Of a DNA stretch of 64,000 nucleotides, positions 25,601 to 34,900 are shown in pieces; the first letter of the stretch is position 1; every line of letters starts with the position of its first letter. The position numbers and the translations under genes were made by a program. Location: the NCBI GenBank assembly GCA_963701675.1, contig OY969623.1:2232001-2296000 (forward strand), in the 5' to 3' direction. The notes under the pieces were generated by a model, which saw only the letters and a list, made by a program, of their open reading frames with translations, was not told the DNA's origin and searched no databases. Source of the DNA: G963701675 sp963701675. GTDB lineage: Bacteria; Planctomycetota; Planctomycetia; Gemmatales; Gemmataceae.

Positions 25601-25872
25601 GTAGACCCTGCATGTCGGACCGACCCATGTCAAGTACCCCGTGGTTGGACCGCCTCCCGAAATCAACCGAACAAAATCTCAAATGCTGTCCCCGTTGCGA
25701 CCCCGTGAAGTATTTGCAGCCGGGTTCGGCCGGTCGGAATGCCGCGATGCAGCGCACGATCTTGCGCGCGTTGGTAACTAGCGCTGCGTTGCCTCTGGGG
25801 CATTGTGTCCGAGTCTTCTTCTTTCCAGACAACTCCGTGGAAAGGCCAAACAATGCTGGGGACGATCGGCGA

Positions 25873-26549
25873 TGGCGAACGACTTTCTTCGGGTCCGAGG
25901 CACGATCCCGTTGGAAAGGGAATACGAAGCCTGGATCGTGCGCGAGATCCAGGACTATCTGGCTTGTCGGGTCGGAAGGCCACGATCTTCGGCGTCGGCT
26001 CGGCTCGTGAAAAGATCTGGCCAGCGGATGAAGAGTGAAACGTTGCCGGGAAAGTCATCGGGTTGCAGTTCAAGCGGCCCTATTTGTCCGTGCTTGCTGG
26101 CAACGATCCGACTCACTCCCGGCGACTGCATTGGAAGTTGGGCTCTCTCGCGCCCCAGTTGAATCTGGTTCTTCATACCCTCCATCGAGATCTTCTACGC
26201 ACTGCCGACCTTCACAGATCCAAAGTACGGGCGGGTCTCGTTGCATCACTGCCTATTCTGGCGCCCGGAGAACACGGTCAAGAAAACCGTCTGGTACAAC
26301 GACGCCGCAGCCAATCCCGCCAGGTCTTATCTGCAAGTCGAGGGTGCGACCCGTTGGGGGCATTTGATGGAGAAGATCGTCCGCTGTCTGTTCGGGCGAT
26401 CTTTGCCGGCCGGGGGGCTCCAGGCATACGTGAACACCCTTCAGGCCCATGTGATGGGGGGATCAGTGGCGGCAAGGGCGCGGGTGAGGCCTTCCGCCGG
26501 CATCTACATCGTCTTTATCCCCAGACTGCCGGGTGAGCCAGAAGACTAA
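25873..26549 (+). pseudogene. Conserved hypothetical gene broken by several frameshifts
   Basis: Homology-like segments occur in successive frames: MANDFLRVRGTIPLEREYEA then WIVREIQDYLA; GRKATIFGVGSAREKIWPAD; LPGKVIGLQFKRPYLSVLAG then LHWKLGSLAPQLNLVLHTLH; FYALPTFTDPKYGRVSLHHC; LFWRPENTVKKTVWYNDAAA to IYIVFIPRLPGEPED and a stop. Read together they give a protein of about 225 residues that recurs in planctomycete genomes as far as I can recall. I cannot assign a function. It ends tail to tail with the PIN-like gene, the two stops overlapping by four bases. Confidence 0.55.
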
Positions 26550-27708
26550 TATTCCTCATCGGACAGCAGCGGGATCAGCTCGACATCGACATCTGGTTCG
26601 ACCTCGACACTGGCGGGAAGCTTCAGCTTCGACGCCTCAAGTTCTTCCTTCGTGTACGAGAATGAGAGGTGACCCCTAACACGGATTTCGCGATGCGCCG
26701 GCGCTTCAAAGTAATAGTCCTCCTCGAAATCACCGATATCGACTTCAATCCAGTCTGGAAGCGAGAATGCATCGCCGCGAAATATCATCAGGTGCAGTTG
26801 GGCCTCGCAGATGAACTCGAACGGGACGGCCACCCAGCCTGGCCCAGGTTGTTCCGCTGAATCCCAATCAACCTCGAAGTCCCGGACGTCATCTACAGAC
26901 CTGAGGGTGGCTTCGTTGTTATCCACCGGGATCGTGTGATCGCTAATCGTGGACCCTTGCAGTTCGCCAAAGGCGTAGTCGTAGAGGGTCTTCTCGACGA
27001 ACTTGGTCTGCTTGGCAAGGAAAGCTAAAACCTGCTCCTTTTTCCCAGTCCAGACCTTGTAAAGTTCGAGGTGCGTCATCGCTTCCTTGGCGATGTCGGT
27101 CTGGAAAAACGCTTTCGCGGATTTGACGACCGTTACGTTGGGAAGCTCGCCGAGCGCCTTGCCGAGCCGGCCATCGACGACAAGTGCGTGCATCCCGGCG
27201 ACCGGTAGCGTGAAGAGCAGACGGTTGGCCGCCTGATAGATAAACGCATCCGGGATGTCGATCCGCTGCTTCGCCTGGCCGAAAGGCAGGTCGCCCACGA
27301 AGTAGCCCTTGAAGACCTTCCCGGCGTCGTCCCCGTCGAGCCTTACGGTGCTGACCCCCAACCGCTTGATGAAGGCGTCTGAGGTTTGCGTGGCGACGGT
27401 TTCCGCGCTCGCGAAGAGGGTTTTCTTGTCCTCCGCCAACTGGGAAAGTGCCTTGTGGTGCTCGAGTTTCGCGGAGAGGGGATGGTGAACGACAGTCCGG
27501 ACACTGGAGTGCATCGCCTTGACAAGCTTCAGGTATTCGGCGACCATCTGTGACCGCCATTCTCGAATCGCGATTTCCGACATGTGCGTCTTAACCAGCT
27601 TTGCGGCGACGAATTCTGCGAGCTTGTCGAAGTCGTGGCCGACGCGCAGGATCCCGAGGCATCACGCTCGTGTCGATGAAGAGGTGGATCGGTGGCAATT
27701 TTGAACTC
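26546..27708 (-). pseudogene. PIN-like (DUF4935) protein with a frameshift near its start
   Basis: The main frame (27583-26546, 345 residues) contains FKGYFVGDLPFGQAKQRIDI, then PDAFIYQAANRLLF, then LVVDGRLGKALGELPNVTVV, matching the DUF4935 branch of PIN-like nucleases with acidic residues in GDLPFG, PDAF and VVDGRL. The first PIN strand lies in another frame upstream (27708-27680: PPIHLFIDTSV, with the first catalytic Asp). It joins through LRVGHDFDKLAEFVAAKLVK to the main frame only with a one-base shift near 27650. Without it the first acidic residue is lost. PIN proteins cut RNA as toxins. The C-terminal 120 residues form an acidic beta-rich domain of unknown role. Confidence 0.6.
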
Positions 27709-27713
27709 CGTGG

Positions 27714-27953
27714 ATGGCGGCTTCAACGGCTCCAAGCCCTGTGTCGGGGCAAATTATCATACATACGAACTTTGCCGAGCTCCGCTGCGAGGCGAACCGC
27801 CGGGTGAAGCCGCCCCAGCCCAGGGCCCACGTTTGTCAGGACGACCGGCAACTTGCCGTCACAATGCCAGTCCCAGCACGGGGGTACGCTTGCCCAATCA
27901 CCGGCGAAAAACTCCAATGTGAGAAATGCTGCCCGCCGAATCAAGAAAAGTAA
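27714..27953 (+). CDS. Small Cys-rich protein with CPITGE ... CEKCC tail
   Basis: This 79-residue ORF ends in GYACPITGEKLQCEKCCPPN then QEK, a four-cysteine tail that could bind zinc and that I recall from short planctomycete proteins. A clean intrinsic terminator follows 22 bp after the stop, which supports transcription on this strand. The start is weak (no clear ribosome binding site) and the N-terminus may be truncated. Function unknown. Confidence 0.4.
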   Translation: MAASTAPSPVSGQIIIHTNFAELRCEANRRVKPPQPRAHVCQDDRQLAVTMPVPARGYACPITGEKLQCEKCCPPNQEK

Positions 27954-27974
27954 CGACTTTTCAATTGCCGATTC

Positions 27975-28004
27975 AACCCAGCCGTTGGCCGGCTGGGTTT
28001 TTTT
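27975..28004 (+). terminator. Intrinsic terminator
   Basis: Stem AACCCAGCC / GGCTGGGTT (9 bp, 7-base loop) followed by a run of seven T. It follows the small Cys-rich ORF on the plus strand. Confidence 0.85.
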
Positions 28005-28046
28005 GTGCGCGGCGGGGCGCCGAATGATTTGAAAAGAGAACCAAAC

Positions 28047-28409
28047 GTGACTCTCTACATCCTACCTGCTATTGGCTTTTGGTGGGGCAATCGGCACCTT
28101 GTCCCGTTTCGGCATCTCCGCAGCTGCGCAACCGATCAGCCGAGAACTGCCTTGGGGCACGATTCTGATCAACATTCTTGGATCATTCGTGCTCGGCTTC
28201 TTCGGAACCTTGACGTTTTCCAACGGCAAGTATCCCGCGCCTGAGAACATCCGCCTATCAGGAGCGGTGCTGCTGTCCGGGCCATGGTGAATGTCGTGCT
28301 ATCCGTGACACTCTGTGTCGGGGCGGTTGCTATCGGTCACCTGCTGGCCGCCTATTTCAATGCTGGGGCAATCCAAATCGCTCAGATCAAGATTGAGGAA
28401 GATGCTTAG
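28047..28409 (+). pseudogene. crcB: crcB/fluC fluoride channel, decayed
   Basis: The sequence carries the CrcB/FluC family segments LAFGGAIGTLSRFGISAAAQ, then ELPWGTILINILGSFVLGFF then GTLTF, and later MVNVVLSVTLCVGAVAIGHL then LAAYF. FluC is a dual-topology fluoride exporter of about 125 residues with four membrane helices. Here the start codon (GTG 28047) is in a different frame from the first helix. The third helix with the essential GFTTFSSF motif is deleted between about 28260 and 28285, and the last helix is in a third frame. It is not functional. No fluoride riboswitch could be found upstream. Confidence 0.8.
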
Positions 28410-28685
28410 CGGATTCATAAGCAAAAAAGTGCTTGCGCTTATCCGAGTCGCGTAGGCGTTGGGCATGACTTGGCTCGACATATCCAAAATTCGCGGCATT
28501 CTCCAAAGGACATGTAACGAAGCCGATCGCAGGAAGCGTGGGCGGAGCGGCACTCCCGGTTGCGAACGATTTCACCGCAGGACATTGCACCTGCCTGCCT
28601 GCGCGGTTAGACTCGCTTCCGGCCTTGGGGCTCGTCCGGAGGTCGGATCAGCTCACAGGGAGTTCCTTTGCACCGGGAGGCAACA

Positions 28686-30371
28686 ATGGCGGTTTCATCA
28701 AAGAAGATGTTTGCTCGTGCGGATCGACGCCTAAACTCATGGCGACCACGGGTTGAGGTGCTCGAGGATCGGCGGTTGCTGGCGACGTTTACGGTTGGCA
28801 ACTCAGGGGACGCCGGTGATGACAATCCAGGAAATGGTGCCTGCCACACATCGGGCAACGTCTGTACATTGCGAGCTGCGATTGAAGAGGCCAACGCGTT
28901 GTCAGGCACAGACACCATCACGTTTTCAATCTCTGGAACGATCCAACTCACGACTGCGCTACCGACCATTTCCACTCTCATGACAATCGCTAAAGGAAGC
29001 GGGCCGATTACAGTGCAAGGCGAGGGATCCACCGACCAATATCGCATTTTTTACATAAACGACGGCACTTCAACCGAAATCCCAGTCACAATAAACGGAT
29101 TGATAATTAGAAATGGTGTAGCAGGTACCTCTGTTGCAGTTAACGGAAAAATACAAGGCGGCGGCATTTGGAACTCGGAAGATCTAACGATTACGAATTC
29201 CAGAATTTCAAGCAACGAGCTGAGGGGGACCACAGAGGTGTTCGAGGGGGGCGGCATCTACAATTCCGAGGATGGGATTCTGACGATGAGCGAGAGTACC
29301 GTGACCCAAAACACGGTGTGCCCACTTGAGACGTGTACTTGGAGCGGTACTACTCAATTTAACGCCGCGGGCGGTGGCATTTATAACCAAGGCACTCTTG
29401 AGCTTTCGTACAGCACCATCTCCGACAACACCGTAAATATCGAGGACGCCAACTCAAACACCTACGGTTACAAGGCGAGGGGCGGCGGAATCGTATCAGA
29501 CGATCCTGCTTCTTCGCTTACCATTCACAACAGCACGATTGTAAACAATGAAGTGAACATGGTCAGCGGCAATGACGAGGAACAGCGTTACTGTGCTGGA
29601 GGCGGCATCTGGGGCGGCGGGGAGACGGAAATAATCAACAGCACGATCACCGGCAATTCATCCAATCTCAACATTGACCTTGATCAGGGGGACGTCAGAA
29701 ATATTACCGGCGGCGGCGGAGGCGCGACGTTCCACACAACGGCGGACGTCTTTGTAGGCTGGAGTACGATCGCGGAGAACACGACGACTGTACTAGCTTC
29801 TGGTGCCACAGATTGGTCTGGCGGGGGTGGCATTTACCAAGATATTCAGACTGGTCAACCTTCTATTGTGTTGCGCAACACGATTGTCGCAGACAATACT
29901 GAAACACGGTATCTAGCCACGTCATGGGAAGACATCGACGCTTGTGAAAAGGACGACAATAGCCCACTTAATTGCCTGGATGACGGCGATGGAGGCGTCG
30001 ACGACGACAGGTCCAGCCTGTATTGGAGTTCGGGAAGCGTGTCGGACTGCAATGATTGCACAGACGCACACTTCGGAAACCCTTTGCTTGACGACCTCGA
30101 CGACTACGGCGGCAAAACGGACACTATGGCCTTACTGTCTAACAGTCCGGCAATCGACGCAGGAAAACTCTATGATGATGCTCCTCCATACGTCGACCCA
30201 GAGTTTGATCAACGCGGTGAAGGATTCTACCGGGTAGTGAACGGCGACGTCGACATCGGCGCGTTCGAAGTACAGGCAGCAGAGGGCCCGGTTGCACCCT
30301 CCCAGGACTTTGCGGTACTCGTCACCGCCGACGATCACCCGCTGTTTGGAAAGGTGAAGCGGAGACGGTAA
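28686..30371 (+). CDS. Exported beta-helix surface protein (LEDR motif, CSLREA, choice-of-anchor Q)
   Basis: The protein has 561 residues from the ATG at 28686, which follows GGGAGGCAACA. The N-terminus RPRVEVLEDRRLLATFTV is the planctomycete LEPR/LEDR-x-LL export-associated motif. CTLRAAIEEANA is the CSLREA domain. The body is a right-handed parallel beta-helix with many GGGIYN/GGGI turns (GGGIWNSEDLTITNSRISSN, GGGIYNQGTLELSYSTISDN). It ends with SNSPAIDAG, the choice-of-anchor Q signature. It should be secreted or displayed on the outer surface. A strong terminator follows directly. No frameshift is seen. Confidence 0.85.
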   Translation: MAVSSKKMFARADRRLNSWRPRVEVLEDRRLLATFTVGNSGDAGDDNPGNGACHTSGNVCTLRAAIEEANALSGTDTITFSISGTIQLTTALPTISTLMTIAKGSGPITVQGEGSTDQYRIFYINDGTSTEIPVTINGLIIRNGVAGTSVAVNGKIQGGGIWNSEDLTITNSRISSNELRGTTEVFEGGGIYNSEDGILTMSESTVTQNTVCPLETCTWSGTTQFNAAGGGIYNQGTLELSYSTISDNTVNIEDANSNTYGYKARGGGIVSDDPASSLTIHNSTIVNNEVNMVSGNDEEQRYCAGGGIWGGGETEIINSTITGNSSNLNIDLDQGDVRNITGGGGGATFHTTADVFVGWSTIAENTTTVLASGATDWSGGGGIYQDIQTGQPSIVLRNTIVADNTETRYLATSWEDIDACEKDDNSPLNCLDDGDGGVDDDRSSLYWSSGSVSDCNDCTDAHFGNPLLDDLDDYGGKTDTMALLSNSPAIDAGKLYDDAPPYVDPEFDQRGEGFYRVVNGDVDIGAFEVQAAEGPVAPSQDFAVLVTADDHPLFGKVKRRR

Positions 30372-30384
30372 GCGCATCAAACGA

Positions 30385-30424
30385 AACGCCACGGGTATGG
30401 TTGCCCGTGGCGTTCGCGTTTTCT
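30385..30424 (+). terminator. Intrinsic terminator, possibly bidirectional
   Basis: Perfect 11-bp stem AACGCCACGGG / CCCGTGGCGTT with an 8-base loop, followed by CGCGTTTTC. It lies between the convergent surface-protein and PilZ genes. Confidence 0.8.
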
Positions 30425-30493
30425 CGTGGCCTTCGTTGGGATATCGCACGCACGGAGGCCTTTGTCAATATCGGCTTTCCAGGAGGCTGGGCT

Positions 30494-30847
30494 TCAAGTC
30501 AAAGGAAACTCGCCATTGGGCATATCACACAGGCCCTCCACCTCCCCGAACGACAAGCTGGCGCCGAACATCACCCCTACACGATGGATGCCCGTCTCGC
30601 TCTTCAGGTAAAACTTCACGTGAGCCCGACGGCGGCAAGTAACCCTGCGGGTATCGTTGACAAGTACGATATCAATCTCTTGCCCAATCTTGAGGAGGCG
30701 GTCTGCAAGGATCTCGGCTCCATTCACGGACACATTGCAAACAGGCATCGCTCGGGGTCCATCCCACTCCAGGTGGATCACCCGGCAGACTGTGTCGCGA
30801 TGTACTGGATAGCGAACCCATTGGCGTCGGTCGTTAGACGTAGGCAT
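30494..30847 (-). CDS. PilZ-domain protein
   Basis: The protein has 117 residues from the ATG at 30847, preceded by AAGGTGTCGAAAA. The frame extends 30 codons further upstream without a better start. RRQWVRYPV holds the RxxxR c-di-GMP-binding motif, and VCNVSVNGAEIL matches the (D/N)xSxxG motif. The remaining strands are typical of a lone PilZ barrel. It may bind c-di-GMP and act through a partner. The Asp of the second motif is replaced by Asn, so binding should be tested and not assumed. Confidence 0.7.
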   Translation of the reverse strand: MPTSNDRRQWVRYPVHRDTVCRVIHLEWDGPRAMPVCNVSVNGAEILADRLLKIGQEIDIVLVNDTRRVTCRRRAHVKFYLKSETGIHRVGVMFGASLSFGEVEGLCDMPNGEFPLT

Positions 30848-31253
30848 TTTTCGACACCTTGCAGGCAGGTGGGGAGAATCATCGGTGGGGACCAGTGGTC
30901 TAAGGGAAGAGTCGGAATTGCCGGCGCTGACCGCCACGAGCCCATAAACAGGCTACGGCAACAATCCGATTCTTAGAAGATTCGCTTCAGCTCCGCGCGC
31001 ACGGATGCGGCTCGGATTTCTACGCTTCACTTTCTTGTCGGTCCGGTTTAGTCTGGACGGGCGCTTTGGCGATGACGACACTAGACATTGACTTTCCTCC
31101 ACTTTAGGGCCGGGGCGTGTTGCTGCACCTCCCCACCTGTTTCCCCTCTTCCTGCTCCGCCGGCCACGTGGCCGCGCATGAGTTTGCGATTGCATCAGGC
31201 GTCACGGGCGATTACATTTGACGCCGGTCGTTTTGCCACAGTCCCGACCAGGA

Positions 31254-31283
31254 CCGGGGAGCGCTTGGCCCCCGGCCCTTTTC
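31254..31283 (+). terminator. Terminator-like hairpin, unit 1
   Basis: CCGGGG ... CCCCGG stem followed by GGCCCTTTTCATTT. No coding gene lies upstream on this strand back to 30425. A similar unit follows at 31302-31396. Confidence 0.55.
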
Positions 31284-31355
31284 ATTTGCATCCCACCCAA
31301 CGGCCGATTACACTCGAATCGTCGTCTGCCTCGGGTTCAAAGGCGGACACACGCG

Positions 31356-31391
31356 GGGCCAGAATCTCTGAGCGGAGTTCTGGCCCTTTTC
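31356..31391 (+). terminator. Terminator-like hairpin, unit 2
   Basis: Perfect 9-bp stem GGGCCAGAA / TTCTGGCCC followed by TTTTCATTT. The tail is identical to that of unit 1, while the stem sequence differs. Confidence 0.65.
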
Positions 31392-31733
31392 ATTTCACGC
31401 CTGTTTGAGAGTGGACGGAGGGCGCACCGTCGACAGACTTGCATTCAAGCTCTTATCACGCGTAGGCGGTTGCCGCGGGCCGGGTGTCACTAGACTAGCA
31501 AGCCGGCCTAATTCTTGTCATGCCAGCCCATCTGGTTGTCAAGTGGGTACATCAATGATTTCCAAACGACGCGCACTTTGCCGGTCTGCGCCAAAATGGG
31601 TAAAACTCCATGTGGGTCCAAAGGAAACCGGGGCTCGCGGAGCACTATCGCATCGAAAGTACAGAATTCCCCAATCGCAAGCGGACTCCGAGCAAGCCGA
31701 AGGCGACGGTCTGAAGTCGTGCGGGCAGGAAAA

Positions 31734-31835
31734 ATGAGCGAGTCACCGTACGAGTGGCAATGGCTCGATAAGCCGTGGTGGAAGCTATTGGCGGACTTTG
31801 TTTTGTCCGCGTTTGAGTGGCTGCTTGGACTGTGA
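31734..31835 (+). CDS. Tryptophan-rich mini-protein, 33 residues
   Basis: MSESPYEWQWLDKPWWKLLA then DFVLSAFEWLLGL. The ATG follows GGGCAGGAAAA, a good ribosome binding site. Five Trp residues and an amphipathic to hydrophobic C-terminal helix suggest a membrane-active or membrane-associated peptide. The family is not known. It is a small ORF and could be chance. The good start and unusual composition are the only support. Confidence 0.35.
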   Translation: MSESPYEWQWLDKPWWKLLADFVLSAFEWLLGL

Positions 31836-31963
31836 AGGGCATGAACCTTCGCGACAGTCGAATTCGGCAAACGTCTGCGGGACTCACGCAGGCCCAGCGC
31901 GGTCACGGTTGCCGCGAACTGGCGCGTAGGGGAAGAATTCCGGACGGGATAAGCCGAATGGAA

Positions 31964-34900
31964 TTAAGCTCGTCCCATTGCGGAGGCACCCTCTCGCTGT
32001 GTTTGCCGTTTTATGCGAATTCTTGCGGCCACAGGGAGCGCAGATTCGGAGACTCGTTTGGATGCCCGTGGTGCAGCATCGTCAACGGTATGAGTTTCCC
32101 TTAGCGCCCGAATCTGCTCGGCAAGCTCTGAAGTCGATTGGCCATCACCGTCATCGGCAGTAGCTTTGGAAAGTGCAATCTTCAGTTGATCGCGAAGCTC
32201 GGCGAGTTTGGAACTATACTCCTCGTGTCTGAACACCGCACCGATGCGGGAATGGTAATCCCGTAGCTGCGACTCGGCGATGCCGAGATCACGACGAATC
32301 GAATCGCACTGCGAGCCATAGTTTACAAGCAATCGATCAAGGCCATTGAGCAGTGCACGCGGCCCGTGATTGTCGCGCGAGAGCGCCTCCAGCCGAGCGA
32401 TTTTCCCTTGCAGATACACTTCCGGCGCAAAGTGCGGATGCAGAACAAGGCCGAACTGCAAACCCCGGAAGGTGCCAAGCGGGTACCGCCGGGTCTCACC
32501 GATGAAGCGCGGTAACGCGTCGAGGGCAGCCTTTAAGGCTGGAGCTATGTCCTCGCGTAGTGGAGCGCGGTCCCTATCTTAATCGGATCGTTGGCGTGTG
32601 TCTCGGCAGTTGCCATATCCGCTTGCAGAAAGTCCAGCTTCTCCTTCATCAGCGCGATTGTTTGCGGCAGTTCCTTGAGCTTGCGTCGGGCGATGTACTG
32701 CTCATCGGCGTGACTGCGCTTGAGCACAGAAAGCCGCTTCAATTCGGCGTCGGCCTCGGCGAGGGTGAGGACCGCCGGATTGCCGGACGCTATGGCCTTC
32801 ACCTCCGCATAGGAGAGCGCCTCGCCGCCGATGTCTTCGACACGGCGGGCGGTATTGTTGCCGGCCATGACCTGGGCGATGAATTTCGCCTTCGTCTCAA
32901 GGGCTTGCCACATATATGCGTCAAACGATCCCTCGGTGACGTAGCGATAAATGGCAACTTGCTCGTTGGTGTTACCCTGGCGCAAGATACGGCCCTCTCG
33001 CTGTTCGACCTCAGCCGGCTTCCACGGAGCGTCGAGGTGATGAAGAGCGACCAACCGCTTTTGCACGTTCGTACCGGTTCCCATTTTCTGCGTGCTGCCG
33101 ATCAACACGCGCACGGTGCCTTGCCGCACTTTCTCGAAAAGCGACTGCTTTTTGGCGTCGGTATCCGCGTCGCCAATCGAGGCAATCTGCTCGCGTGGTA
33201 TTCTGGAGCCGACTAGCTTGCGGATGATTACGTCATACGCCGAGAATCCCCACAGTGTGCGGTTTATACCCATGTCGCAAAAGACCAACTGTGTGCCGCG
33301 AGAAGGCTGGGTGTATTTCCAGATGCGAGTGACCTGGTCGGTAAGGGCATTGATCTTGGAATTCGCGTAATCTGGTGCGTTGGGCGATAGCATCCTAGCA
33401 TCGAGTGCGAGTTTTCGTCCGTCGGTGGTAATGTTCAGGGCATTATCGACACGCGGATCAACGCCTCCGGATCGCAAACGCTCATACCGTTCGACGAGCT
33501 TTTGTTGAATGGCGGTTTGTTCGTCCGACATCGGGCAGGCGATGACGTGCGCCTTGCCGCCTTCGAGCGACGGGCGCGGAAGGTTCAGCATCTCCGCGGT
33601 CTGCACGTCGGCAAACGAGCGGAACATCTGCTGAAGCTCTGGAAGGTTTACAAACTTGGCAAAACGGCTGCGGGGACGGAGCGATTTACCGTCAGGCGCG
33701 ATTTCCATCGACTCGACGACTTCGCCGAACGTAGCGGCCCAGCCGTCGAAATGGTCGATGCCGCGACTCCTTAACCCTTCCGGGTCGAGGTAGCGTTGCA
33801 TGGTGTACATCTCGACCATCGTGTTGCTGATCGGCGTGCCGGTTGCAAACGTCACGCCGTGGCCGGGATGTTGCTCGTGCAAGTAGCGGCACTTCATGTA
33901 AAGATCGAAGGCCCGCTCCGAGCCGTCTGTCTGAATACCTGCGACACGCTCCATCTTGGTTGGCGTGTCCAGGTTCTTAAAGAATTGAGCTTCATCGATA
34001 AACACGTGGTCGATGCCTAGTTCGTCGAACACGAGTCCATCGTCTTTCTTGCCTTCGGCGAGCAGGTCTTTGAGCTTTTCCTCGCGAGCGACCTTCTGCT
34101 TCTCCAGAGTCTTGATGATGTTTCGTTGGGCGTGCGCATCGGCGCTTGCGCCGTCGATAATCATTTGCTCGTACTGCGCAATTTGCTCGCGCAGGAATTT
34201 CTCCTGGTACACACGCGACATGCCGATACGCTCGAAGCTACTGTGCGTCACGATGATGCCGTCCCAATTGCCGCTGGCGATTTTGGCGGTCAGTAGTTTC
34301 CGCCGTTCGCGAGTGAAGTCGTCCTTACTGGCGACAAGTAGCTTGGCGTTGGGGTAAATCTGCATGAATTCGCGGGCGAACTGCTCGAGCAGATGATTCG
34401 GGACCACAAACAAGGGTTTCTTGATAAGCCCGGCCTGCTTCATCTTCATGCCGGTCGTCGTCATGATGGCGGTCTTGCCGGCGCCGACGACATGCGCAAG
34501 CAGGGTATTCCCGCCACTCATACCGCGCCACACCGCATCCTTCTGGCTTTGCCGCATGATAAAGGCCTGGCTCATGCCCGGGAATTCGAGGTGCGAGCCA
34601 TCAAAGAGGCGTGGCCGCAGGTTGTTGTACGTGTCGTTGTAAAGCCGCACTAAACGTTCAGTGCGGTCAGGATCGGCGAAGATCCAGGAACGGAAGCCCT
34701 CCTTGACAAGCTTCTGCTTCTCGCGCGCGGCAAGTGTCTCCTCAGCATTAATCACCCGCTCTTCCTTGCCCCCGTCGCGGATGATGTCGTAGATTGTCGG
34801 CGTTTTCATGTTGAGAGCGAGGTCAAGAAGCCATGTACCATTGGCTCGCTGCGTGCCGTAATCTGCCGTGGCGGCGACTGACTGCTTTGCCGAATAGTCG

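Larger units (their letters stand above)
23976..25780 (+). mobile_element. IS91-type element with tyrosine recombinase, ends not located
   Basis: Two overlapping genes, a tyrosine recombinase and an IS91-type HUH transposase, form the usual core of the two-gene IS91 group. The element lies directly on the cut end of the patatin gene. IS91 elements lack inverted repeats and move by rolling-circle, and I could not place ori and ter ends by eye, so the borders given are only those of recognisable coding sequence. Confidence 0.7.

Noticed and set aside
27950..28046. Fluoride riboswitch ahead of crcB
   Set aside because: The GGCGAUGG ... GCC pseudoknot pattern is not present; the structure there is an ordinary intrinsic terminator.
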